Of a stretch of DNA of 64,000 nt, positions 45,294-55,897 are shown piece by piece. Both the position numbers and the translations under genes were made by a program. Position 1 is the first letter of the stretch; each line of letters opens with the position of its first letter. The stretch is from assembly GCF_016920785.2 (NCBI RefSeq), contig NW_024609857.1, positions 193,949,027-194,013,026 of the forward strand. The letters are read 5' to 3'. Origin of the DNA: Ixodes scapularis (lineage: Eukaryota; Arthropoda; Arachnida; Ixodida; Ixodidae). The notes below the pieces were generated by a model that saw only the letters and a program-made list of their open reading frames with translations, was not told the DNA's origin and made no database searches.

Positions 45294-45394
45294 AGATAAT
45301 TTTATATAATGCTCAAAAGGTTAAATAGATCATGAGTATATCTTGCTGAAGTGCTTCATAAAAACTAACATTTAGGGTACTCTTTTTCGCTTTC

Positions 45395-45840
45395 TGGGAA
45401 TAAATTTTTTTTTTAATTTATTTATATTGAGATATTGCCGGCCGCAGAGAGGCAGCCAAGGAAGCAAATTTACTGCCGAAAAGGTACCGTAAAAATTAAT
45501 ACAAAGTTCTGATAACACTGAGTCTTCATTTGTGTTGAAGACCACACCATCATAAGAATACATAAAACATTGGGCATTAAGAAACACAATAAGAAAAATA
45601 CATAATGATACTTTTCCGTGCTATAAATAAAGATTGCATAACATCAAGCAAAAGAATATACTTTCAAAAACTTTAGAACCGTGAACTTGAAATACCCGAA
45701 ATATTAAAAGCTGGCTAACGCTCCTAAAATGCGCAAAACGAACAGACGCAATCTGAAGAGGCATTGTTCAGGGAGAAAGCATCATTCGTAAAAATACATG
45801 GAAAACAGGGCATTAAAAACATTTCTCCAGACACTATTTA
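45395..45840 (-). mobile_element. LINE 3' end fragment
   Basis: The forward strand has TAATTTATTTATATTGAGATATTG, then GCCGGCCGCAGAGAGGCAGC. Read in reverse this ends a LINE with an AT-rich tail, similar in layout to 18696-18770. The reverse frame at 46056-45838 may be the corresponding C-terminus but lacks the conserved block. Confidence 0.4.
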
Positions 45841-45870
45841 TGCGCGTGTTGTGGTTTCTCTTGTCGCCCT

Positions 45871-47863
45871 TGATGTACTCAGGTTATAGTAGCGTTGAAG
45901 CTCGCAATTGTGTGAGCTTGTTATCAGATTGAAAAAACATAGGTTGACGATTTGTTTTAGCTTTCTGTAAAAATAATGATCGGGCTTTACATACAGAGCT
46001 CTAAAATTGAAGTGTACGTCCCATGAGGATTGATGCAACAGATGCTTTTTAACCATACAATATTCCGAATAGAGTGTAGCAAGTTTATAATTATTTTTTT
46101 GTGTATTTTCAACACTTTATAGCAATCAAAGAGTGGTCCAGAGTGCTAGTGATATGAAGCATTGGCTACGACGCGAGAATTTTTGCAACAAACACAATTC
46201 ATGCTTGTACAAACTGTACGTTTCCAAACAATGTCACAATGAGGTCACCAATAACTGAACAATGCACTATAAGTACGTTCTACACTGGGTGGTAACATAT
46301 ACTGATAATTCAAAAGAATACCTAGAGTTCTAAAAAGTATTGGACTATTGTTCTCCATATGAGAGCCCCATAATATGCGCTCGTGGAACACTACGCATAA
46401 AGTTTTTTTTATGCTAGTTCCCAATTCAATTTAATAATCGTGGAATATAATTTTAGCAGCTACAATGCGCATTATATTTTGTGGTTGCATATAATTCATT
46501 TTTTTTAAATTATTCAATAAGTCAACCACTGAAACAATTCACAAACTAATTTTTTAATAGTTATTTGCTTTAACAATTAGCATACCAATACTACTTCCCG
46601 AAAAAAAATGTACTCCTGCGTCGTCAACAAATCAGCCTCAAGCAATCTCATGTTTACTGAGCTTTGTAGTCAGAAATACATGTCATCGATAATCCCATGA
46701 CAGTTATATAAAGCTTCTTCTCGCAAAACACAACCTTTCCTAACAGGCAGCATATTCCAAGGTAGACGTTTGCACATATGGTGGGCGCATGGCATCGGGA
46801 TCGCTATTGCAGTCGATTAACAACGAGGTAAGAAAAAACATTTTGCGTGGCTCACTTTTATTTTTTGCATCATCACTGCCGGTGATGTATCAATATGATC
46901 ATCGGGTAGGCGGATGTAGGGTCTCATCAGTCAGGTTCTCGACAGACCCGGGGCACGTTGCAAACGACTCAGAGATCCCAATCAGGTTTTCCTTGCCTAG
47001 GAAAAGAAATATGATGTCGTTCTGTACTTTCGCCAACTGATCTGCACGATAATACAGTGGAGTACAATTTAGATATAGTAATTCCAGCCACAGCTTTTGG
47101 CATATTTCAACTCCGACCGATCCGGTAAATTCGTGCCGGCAAGCGCGTTGTAGGGTGGAAGCAATCAACGAGCCGTTGAGGGGCGTGCGCCTGCAGGGGA
47201 AGCGGCGATCAGCGTTAGCCGCAGCCGATTGGCCAGTCTCTTTGCTCGTACTATTGGCCACCAATCTGGGACCAGGGACGTCATAAAGGAGGTCATTTTC
47301 TTTAAATTTTAACTCGCCTATAACCTTTAAAACAAAGCGAGTTTCCAGTACAGAAAAGTTTCACTAAGTTAAGGCCGGTTCACACATACAGCGGAGCGCT
47401 AAGTTAGCGCTACGTGAGCGCTCCAAGGAGCGCTCATGTGGCGCTTCCTGGCGCGTGATGTAGCGCTCTGTTAGCGCTACAGAAGCAATCTGTTAGCGCT
47501 CTCACGCCCCTTGTGCCGTGCTTGCTGCTGCGGAATAGCGCGTGCACGGCGATTCCTTGGTTCTTGTTTTTCCTTTGGCATTGAAAAAAGAGGAAGTAAA
47601 ATAGCCGCTCTCCAAGCAACGGGTCCGGCAGGCGACCCAGAGTCATGGACTCTGAGCGACTAATTGATTCGGTACGACCACATCGCTTTCTAATCGATAT
47701 GCGTGACCCTGCTTTCAAAGACATGCAGTTAAAAATAATCGCCTTCGAAAGGGCTCTGTGTCTCGGTCCCTTAGCCAGGGAACAAGGTTCGCCGGGTACC
47801 CGTCGGTATCTCGATGGCGAAAGATTTCGCCCACCCAGAAGGCTCTTCTGGGAGCCCTGTTGG
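45871..47863. repeat. Unit Y, original copy (1,993 bp)
   Basis: Every stretch compared is identical to 53088-55080 at a constant offset of 7,217 bp, with no indel. The left boundary shares a 4-bp CCTT with the junction at the second site. The unit has no inverted or direct terminal repeats and cuts through two different elements: an AT-rich LINE-like region at its left and the left end of a Harbinger-like element at its right. It is therefore not a transposon but a block copied as such. Confidence 0.9.
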
Positions 47864-47911
47864 AAAATTTCGACGATGGAAAGACGACGGAAAAGGCTCA
47901 TACAAGCGTAA
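47372..47911 (+). mobile_element. Left end of a second Harbinger-like element with MADF-type ORF
   Basis: TTA precedes AGGCCGGTTCACACATACAG, closely similar to the termini of the Harbinger at 38839-44719. The next 130 bp contain AGCGCT seven times in various flanks (GAGCGCT, TAGCGCT), a likely subterminal binding-site cluster. A forward ORF starts at 47645. The right end was not found. The portion up to 47863 is repeated in 53088-55080. Confidence 0.6.
47645..47911 (+). CDS. MADF-like DNA-binding protein, N-terminal fragment
   Basis: The ATG (GAGTCATGGACT) starts MDSERLIDSVRPHRFLIDMR followed by DPAFKDMQLKIIAFERA. This resembles the start of a MADF domain: LI-x-x-V, then a bulky L-x-D, then D-P-x-Y/F-K-D and a helix ending in W/F-x-x-I. 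MADF and MYB-like proteins are the usual second ORF of Harbinger-type elements, which fits the position behind the terminus. The frame loses similarity after about residue 40 and ends at 47911, so it is truncated or spliced. A GAAAATTTCGACGATGG-like stretch in another phase may be its continuation. Confidence 0.45.
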   Translation: MDSERLIDSVRPHRFLIDMRDPAFKDMQLKIIAFERALCLGPLAREQGSPGTRRYLDGERFRPPRRLFWEPCWKISTMERRRKRLIQA

Positions 47912-48060
47912 CCGTAATATGGGACATCCTATACCAGCGTAGTGGATTATGGCGGAACCATGTAGGCGGACGGAACCATACATGCATAACGTAATATGTG
48001 ACATCCTATACCAGCAAAAAGGCGATACCAGCATGGTGGAGCCATATGGCTCCGGCATGG
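47912..48060. repeat. Short direct and palindromic repeats
   Basis: A GACATCCTATACCAGC string occurs at about 47921 and 48000. A perfect 16-bp palindrome GGAGCCATATGGCTCC lies at about 48038-48053, flanked by CAGCATGGT and CGGCATGGT. No gene. Confidence 0.6.
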
Positions 48061-48243
48061 TGGTTTCGCCTTTTCACTGTTGTACAGGGCGATTTAGTTT
48101 TAAGCTTTACATATATGTTTAGAAAGGTCGTGAAAGCTAAATTAATGCGGTTTGTGCAGCCGAGTTATACGGCCAGGCGTACGTAGTATAGGGACCTAGT
48201 CGTAACGATCAGTCAGATAATTAAATACAATTTGTTAATTAAC

Positions 48244-48733
48244 TTTTTAATTAGTGAAAATGAAAATATGGTTTCAATTAGAAACTTGCTGAGTCATTGA
48301 AAACCACACAATCAACTCTTTTTAGAAGGATATAATGCACGGGTAGCATTTTACGCGTTCTGTAAAAACGCTTTATTTGGACGTGTGTCTAGGTTTCAGT
48401 TTCTTATCAGAGCTCATCTCTGCACCCACGGTCCTTTTCCCCAGGGGCTTAGACGCGCAACACACGTGCGCCTTCTTCCGTCCATCCTCCGAGGGAGGCG
48501 AGGGGGCGGCTTCGCACTGCGGCCACCGGGCAGCAGGACCGCAGGTGCTAAGATGCGCTCTGGTAAGAAATCGAAGTCTGGAAACGCGTCCAAATTGACC
48601 ACTTTTTAAGAACGCCACAAAATGCTTCTCTTGTCTTATATCTTCACAAAGAAAGTTGATTTAGTGTGTTTTGATGACGCTTGGCAGGTTTCTAATTGGA
48701 ACCATGGGTCTATTTTCACTGATTAAAAATTTC
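48244..48733. repeat. Foldback element, copy 2 (490 bp)
   Basis: The left arm (to about 48440) and right arm (from about 48542) are inverted copies at about 75%. Matching pairs include TTTCAATTAGAAACTTGCTG with TTCCAATTAGAAACCTGCC, and CAGTTTCTTATCAGAGC with CGATTTCTTACCAGAGC. The ~100-bp centre is GC-rich. Reading inward, both strands give related short peptides (SSDKKLKPRHTSK and RSGKKSKSGNASK) because of the symmetry. Arm motifs are shared with 14222-14812. Confidence 0.75.
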
Positions 48734-48739
48734 AGGAAT

Positions 48740-49867
48740 ATAACATACTTAAAGAGAGGCTGAAGCAATTTTGTATTTGAGAAAACACTTTTAAATCTTC
48801 TTCATTCGACCTCCAGAATCTCAAATATCAAAATTATTTGGTAATTTTATGAATCGAGGCTGCATAGAGTCATTTTTAAAGCGCTGTGAAAGCACTTCCC
48901 TGGAGAGCGACGTCACAAAAGCAGCTTTCGAAATCTTTGCTTACGCATCTTCAGCGCCTATCAAAGCTATGCACGCACATGTCATTTTTTAAAAAGGGCA
49001 GTAAAATGTTTCACGACTGGTGCCAATCCGGGAGAATATACCTAGAAAACTTGCGATTGGACGCGCGGCCCTTAAGCGACACGCGCTTGGCGGCCGAAAG
49101 GTATTCTTACGATGTCACTATTGGTAGGATGTTTTGTGTTTTCTCACGTTTAGTTATATCTTTGTGGAAAACGAACGGGATATTCAGATTTTCGGGATAA
49201 AACTACGCTAGAATGAACCTCCATCTACTTTTCTGAAAAAAGTCTGGCACATCTCTGTAAAAACCCGACTGATCATTACAAATTAGCCTTTTATACTATG
49301 CCGCCCTGGCCATGCAACTCATGTGCACAGACCGCGTAAATGTAGCGTTTATGGCTTTTTTTAAAAAAAAGTCTGTAAAACATACAAAAAAACACTCTGT
49401 AGAATGTCCCCCAATACGATACGATTCTATGCTTCCTTTCCCGCTTGCATTGTTCAAGAAAGACTTGTGGACATCCAGCGTTTCATTGGAATGCTGGATG
49501 TCAGCGAGCCTCTACATCAGTGAGTGGTTTCAAACAAGCATGATGTTAGCACACCAGTAAGCTCTTATCCGAGGCTCACCAGGAGCACTAAGAGCAGAGG
49601 CAAAATGTCGTGACCTGGTAAATTTGGTTGCAGGTATTTATTTTTAGAAGAACTGCAAGCAGCAAAGCTTAACTTTGCTCAAAAGAAGATAATTAAAAAC
49701 TCAATACTGAACAATGGTGTCCCTTGAGCGGTCAGACCAAACTCCCACTCTTGCCACTCAGGAGTTCCTAACTTGTGCGTAGAGGATCAGCACAACCCAG
49801 ATTTGTGCTGCAAGCGCACCTGCAATATAAAAGTTGAATAAACATGAGATGAAATATAAGACGTTTA
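48740..49867. other. No gene recognised
   Basis: 48750 onward begins TTAAAGAGAGGCTGAAGC, which could be the left end of a TTAA-type MITE, but no matching right end was found. Later frames are unremarkable. Confidence 0.4.
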
Positions 49868-50291
49868 CAATTCTCCGTAATGTGAAATTAGAGCACAGAT
49901 CTTGAAGAAGAGGATGGGAGGGTATGCCCCTCCTCCCCCTCCCCTCCTCCTCTTCTGCTCCCTCCCATTTAGCGGGAAATTCCCCTGAATTTAGCGGGAA
50001 AATTTCCCCACTAAATTTAGCGGTTTACGTTTCCCACTAAATTTAGCGCGGAAATTCATGTCACATGACCTCAACACAAATGCAGTTTTCCCGCTAAAAG
50101 TAGCGGGAAAAATGACGTAGCATGGCCGTGTTACGTCATCCATAAAAAAATTCAGTTTCTCAGCTAGACTTAGCGGAAATATTAACGTCACATGACCGCA
50201 ACATTAATTCAATTTCCTACCAAGTTTAGTTGGGCGGTTAGGCCAACAGCGACGCAGCGAAACGTGGAAACGGGTGCTAAGAGCTGCGCTA
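49868..50291. mobile_element. Second TAGAGCGCAGCTCTT-family element, different interior
   Basis: The left terminus TAGAGCACAGATCTT (49889-49903) and its ~20 bp upstream lead, plus the right terminus AAGAGCTGCGCT preceded by GTGGAAACGGG, match the ends of the 11069-12325 element. The interior differs: CCTCC-rich sequence, then repeated AATTTAGCGGGAAA strings in both orientations, TCACATGACC (a relaxed E-box) and GACGTCA/ACGTCA sites. No coding region. Confidence 0.8.
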
Positions 50292-50299
50292 AAAACTAA

Positions 50300-52270
50300 A
50301 TGCATCAGGTGAAATAAAGTGAACATACTGTAAGAAAAAGAAAAGAGAATCTAAGATACTGTTCTTGGATCCTTTCTTTTGCCTGTTTTCAAATGTTTTG
50401 ATTTCAAGAAATTTATATCTCTTTATTCATACCCAGAGAACCCCTCCCAGTTTCAGCATGAACGCAATAAATCAATGCAGACTAGACCTTGCAAACTATA
50501 ATGCACACGAAAATGAATGTTTGCCACATAGTCAGGTATGAGTCAGTGGCTCAGATCTCTAAATACATTCGTATTGTGAAACATTCTTGAATAACGTTTT
50601 GGGCTTCGAATTCAAGTTTGTACTTCCATAAGGAACACTGTATGGCACTGATTTTTTTTGTGACACATCAGAAACAGCACAGCACTGTCATCCTTGCATA
50701 CCTAACAAGAATTTGTATTTTTTTTTTAGCATGGCATGTGCTATTCTAATGACTATACAGCCTGCTTTAGCAAAATTTCCTTTGTAAACCTCTTTATTGG
50801 TTCTTATTTAACTCGCAAGACAGATTCGGTACCTTGAATTCTCACTTGGCATCAACAGTTTTATATATTAATGTAACAGCGAAAGACACGATGTATGGAC
50901 TTGAGTACGGCTCAACAAGCACAGATGTTAAGAAAAGTACTGAAGAAAACTCAAATGTCAAAATAAAAATAAGCTGGAATGTGGATACAATTATGGACAT
51001 GGTCATGAATACAGTTAGCAGATTCAATATGAAGAATACGTGTTAGACGCACACTCAAAGAAACCTGTTGCATCTATATTCATGCAAATTACTTCGCAGA
51101 ACCCAGTGCTGCAGTCTCGGGTGCGAGTTCGCTGAATGAGTCCACTGAAAATGAGTGTAGACGGAAAAAGCAGTTTGATCTGCGACAATGAGCATTACAT
51201 AGGCAAGTGACATGTCATTATTACTGTTACGGTGCCGAATGTTTCAAACTGCCAGTCGCATCATTCTGTGAGTTCCATCCGTATATTACAGGGTTTGGCT
51301 CTCTCGAATGCTTTGCGAGAAAAATGATTAACTGGAAATGTCTAGCGTAGTTCTAGAAAAATACTTCCAGAATCCTATCTCAGCATCGTAAAGGATATAA
51401 AAAGTTTCCAGAGATAAGGTTAGTGCAGGAGTTGAATAAACTAAATACTTAGTTTTGCGAAACCATCTTGCCGTAGTAAACGTATAAAGTTCCCCTAGGT
51501 AGAGCTAGTCATTACGGATGATTGTGCCAATTGCATACCATAACACATTAATTTGCAAACTACAATATTTACAGACTCAACCAACTCTGAATAAATGGAA
51601 CACTTGGCACTAAAGATTGGTCTCACCATGACTGTCTGCAAACATCCACGTAATAATTTCCATAAACCTACGTATTTCAAGAAAATATTTGGAGCGAGCT
51701 GTTTAAAACGCCATAACACTTTTTAACACTAATAGAAAGCCTGTAGTGGGCCACAACCTAAGCAGTTTTTACTTCATTATGAAGGGCAATAACGCATATG
51801 TGAACCTTAACACTAGGCCTGCACTGAATTGCTTTCTTAATTTGAACGTGCTATGCTCGGTTCAATATATTATCTTTGCAGAGCTGACAATGTGCAAGTT
51901 CACATTTTTTTATATTTCACATCTCCCGGCTGCTGGGTGGGGTAGGTACATAAGATTGATAACACCAACGTAACACAATGATTATTTTAAGAATTTGTTT
52001 GGGTATAGCACTAGCGAAGCCATCTGCGGGAAGTTATTTCTGTGACTCCGTCGAACCTACATCCGCGGGCTTTAAGTTCACATGTGAATCATGTCTGCAG
52101 ACTCCTTTTTGTAATTTGAACTCAATCCAAACCAAGATTTGAATATGTTTTTTGCATTTTAGGCTTAGTAGTGCATTTGCTGTTTCACTTAAAGAATAGG
52201 TGAGAATGCTTATTTCGAGTAGCATACCTAACAGCTGGTGGCACGAGGACTTCCTTGTCGTGATGCTAAT
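50300..52270. other. AT-rich, no gene recognised
   Basis: Two kilobases with low GC and only short frames. The longest, 50834-51046 forward (70 codons), has no motif. No terminal repeats were found. Confidence 0.45.
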
Positions 52271-53087
52271 CGAAAGTCACAGGCAGGGAGATACTGTAAT
52301 GCTCTTGTTGCTGGGATTACCTCCCCCATGGTCTTGGCCGGACCACAGAAGAAGATTGAGTTCAAGCTTGTGGCCACTAGGATCTCCAGATCTTGAGGCC
52401 ACCCAAGTAGCTAAAAATAAAAACAAATCACAATCAAGTACTTGGCAGAGCTACATTAGAACGGCTAGCATATTCTTTCGTGATCAGCACATAGATCCTT
52501 TTGTTTTTATACTTTGTACTTGTACCTAGGGCTGGGCGTCAATTAAAATTTTTAACCCGATTAATCGCCACCCTTTAATCGATTAATTAATCGATTAATC
52601 GGTTGATTTTAGTAAAAAGCAAATGTAGACATTTTGTCCTTACAATTTGTTTTATTGTATGATAAACGGCGCATATATACAAACTTAATTGAGAATAAAC
52701 GTTGATGTAACGCACTCACAGATCACAACCCCAGCAGCGGAGGCAAAGAAGTTTGTTGACATTTTCCGGCAGGAGCGAGTTTCTTTGTTTGTTGACGATC
52801 ATCCCTGCTGCGCTGAACAGACGCTCGCAGGGCGTTGAGGTGACTGGGACACACATCACCCTCTTCACAATTGGCACAATTTGAGGAAACAGAGAGCCCC
52901 GAGCTCGCCACCACTGTAGGGGGTCCAGTTCATCGTCCGTCACCTCGGCCATCGATCGATAAAGCGACACTTGGCAGGAGATGGTGGGCTCTTCGTTTTC
53001 CTCCGAGAAAACGTATTTTCTTTTTTTCTTGGGCGTCAGATCAGTAGAATCGTCGTCCGAAGACGCATGTGTTAGCTGGGAAAGCCT
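52271..53087. repeat. Unit X, left copy (817 bp)
   Basis: Identical in every stretch compared to 55081-55897 (offset 2,810 bp). It comprises 256 bp of flanking DNA, the target duplication CTTGTACC and the 3' end of the hAT element (from 52527), including codons for the hAT dimerisation region. It stops at CCTT, where unit Y begins. The fusion makes a chimeric reverse frame (53273-52716) joining Y sequence to the hAT C-terminus. Confidence 0.9.
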
Positions 53088-55080
53088 TGATGTACTCAGG
53101 TTATAGTAGCGTTGAAGCTCGCAATTGTGTGAGCTTGTTATCAGATTGAAAAAACATAGGTTGACGATTTGTTTTAGCTTTCTGTAAAAATAATGATCGG
53201 GCTTTACATACAGAGCTCTAAAATTGAAGTGTACGTCCCATGAGGATTGATGCAACAGATGCTTTTTAACCATACAATATTCCGAATAGAGTGTAGCAAG
53301 TTTATAATTATTTTTTTGTGTATTTTCAACACTTTATAGCAATCAAAGAGTGGTCCAGAGTGCTAGTGATATGAAGCATTGGCTACGACGCGAGAATTTT
53401 TGCAACAAACACAATTCATGCTTGTACAAACTGTACGTTTCCAAACAATGTCACAATGAGGTCACCAATAACTGAACAATGCACTATAAGTACGTTCTAC
53501 ACTGGGTGGTAACATATACTGATAATTCAAAAGAATACCTAGAGTTCTAAAAAGTATTGGACTATTGTTCTCCATATGAGAGCCCCATAATATGCGCTCG
53601 TGGAACACTACGCATAAAGTTTTTTTTATGCTAGTTCCCAATTCAATTTAATAATCGTGGAATATAATTTTAGCAGCTACAATGCGCATTATATTTTGTG
53701 GTTGCATATAATTCATTTTTTTTAAATTATTCAATAAGTCAACCACTGAAACAATTCACAAACTAATTTTTTAATAGTTATTTGCTTTAACAATTAGCAT
53801 ACCAATACTACTTCCCGAAAAAAAATGTACTCCTGCGTCGTCAACAAATCAGCCTCAAGCAATCTCATGTTTACTGAGCTTTGTAGTCAGAAATACATGT
53901 CATCGATAATCCCATGACAGTTATATAAAGCTTCTTCTCGCAAAACACAACCTTTCCTAACAGGCAGCATATTCCAAGGTAGACGTTTGCACATATGGTG
54001 GGCGCATGGCATCGGGATCGCTATTGCAGTCGATTAACAACGAGGTAAGAAAAAACATTTTGCGTGGCTCACTTTTATTTTTTGCATCATCACTGCCGGT
54101 GATGTATCAATATGATCATCGGGTAGGCGGATGTAGGGTCTCATCAGTCAGGTTCTCGACAGACCCGGGGCACGTTGCAAACGACTCAGAGATCCCAATC
54201 AGGTTTTCCTTGCCTAGGAAAAGAAATATGATGTCGTTCTGTACTTTCGCCAACTGATCTGCACGATAATACAGTGGAGTACAATTTAGATATAGTAATT
54301 CCAGCCACAGCTTTTGGCATATTTCAACTCCGACCGATCCGGTAAATTCGTGCCGGCAAGCGCGTTGTAGGGTGGAAGCAATCAACGAGCCGTTGAGGGG
54401 CGTGCGCCTGCAGGGGAAGCGGCGATCAGCGTTAGCCGCAGCCGATTGGCCAGTCTCTTTGCTCGTACTATTGGCCACCAATCTGGGACCAGGGACGTCA
54501 TAAAGGAGGTCATTTTCTTTAAATTTTAACTCGCCTATAACCTTTAAAACAAAGCGAGTTTCCAGTACAGAAAAGTTTCACTAAGTTAAGGCCGGTTCAC
54601 ACATACAGCGGAGCGCTAAGTTAGCGCTACGTGAGCGCTCCAAGGAGCGCTCATGTGGCGCTTCCTGGCGCGTGATGTAGCGCTCTGTTAGCGCTACAGA
54701 AGCAATCTGTTAGCGCTCTCACGCCCCTTGTGCCGTGCTTGCTGCTGCGGAATAGCGCGTGCACGGCGATTCCTTGGTTCTTGTTTTTCCTTTGGCATTG
54801 AAAAAAGAGGAAGTAAAATAGCCGCTCTCCAAGCAACGGGTCCGGCAGGCGACCCAGAGTCATGGACTCTGAGCGACTAATTGATTCGGTACGACCACAT
54901 CGCTTTCTAATCGATATGCGTGACCCTGCTTTCAAAGACATGCAGTTAAAAATAATCGCCTTCGAAAGGGCTCTGTGTCTCGGTCCCTTAGCCAGGGAAC
55001 AAGGTTCGCCGGGTACCCGTCGGTATCTCGATGGCGAAAGATTTCGCCCACCCAGAAGGCTCTTCTGGGAGCCCTGTTGG
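53088..55080. repeat. Unit Y, second copy
   Basis: Same sequence as 45871-47863, including the truncated Harbinger-like left end and MADF-like ORF start. It ends abruptly after CCCTGTTGG and is followed directly by CGAAAGTCACAGG of the right X copy. Neither junction has terminal repeats. Confidence 0.9.
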
Positions 55081-55206
55081 CGAAAGTCACAGGCAGGGAG
55101 ATACTGTAATGCTCTTGTTGCTGGGATTACCTCCCCCATGGTCTTGGCCGGACCACAGAAGAAGATTGAGTTCAAGCTTGTGGCCACTAGGATCTCCAGA
55201 TCTTGA
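54862..55206 (+). pseudogene. MADF-like ORF, copied and fused
   Basis: The first ~73 codons are identical to the ORF at 47645 (MDSERLIDSV and onward). At 55080 the frame passes into unit X and continues with unrelated residues (RKSQAGRYCNALVA) to a stop at 55206. The fusion is a by-product of the rearrangement. Confidence 0.6.
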
Positions 55207-55897
55207 GGCCACCCAAGTAGCTAAAAATAAAAACAAATCACAATCAAGTACTTGGCAGAGCTACATTAGAACGGCTAGCATATTCTTTCGTGATCAGCAC
55301 ATAGATCCTTTTGTTTTTATACTTTGTACTTGTACCTAGGGCTGGGCGTCAATTAAAATTTTTAACCCGATTAATCGCCACCCTTTAATCGATTAATTAA
55401 TCGATTAATCGGTTGATTTTAGTAAAAAGCAAATGTAGACATTTTGTCCTTACAATTTGTTTTATTGTATGATAAACGGCGCATATATACAAACTTAATT
55501 GAGAATAAACGTTGATGTAACGCACTCACAGATCACAACCCCAGCAGCGGAGGCAAAGAAGTTTGTTGACATTTTCCGGCAGGAGCGAGTTTCTTTGTTT
55601 GTTGACGATCATCCCTGCTGCGCTGAACAGACGCTCGCAGGGCGTTGAGGTGACTGGGACACACATCACCCTCTTCACAATTGGCACAATTTGAGGAAAC
55701 AGAGAGCCCCGAGCTCGCCACCACTGTAGGGGGTCCAGTTCATCGTCCGTCACCTCGGCCATCGATCGATAAAGCGACACTTGGCAGGAGATGGTGGGCT
55801 CTTCGTTTTCCTCCGAGAAAACGTATTTTCTTTTTTTCTTGGGCGTCAGATCAGTAGAATCGTCGTCCGAAGACGCATGTGTTAGCTGGGAAAGCCT
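55081..55897. repeat. Unit X, right copy
   Basis: This copy is continuous with the rest of the hAT element on its right, so it is the resident one. The left copy at 52271 is the added one. A reverse-strand exon-like stretch (acceptor TTTGTTTTTATTTTTAG, then LLGWPQDLEILVATSLNSI) lies in the part outside the hAT, at about 55131-55222. Confidence 0.85.

Noticed and set aside
46899..47264. 121-codon reverse frame present identically at 54116-54481
   Set aside because: Its identity reflects the recent copying of unit Y, not selection; no domain is visible.
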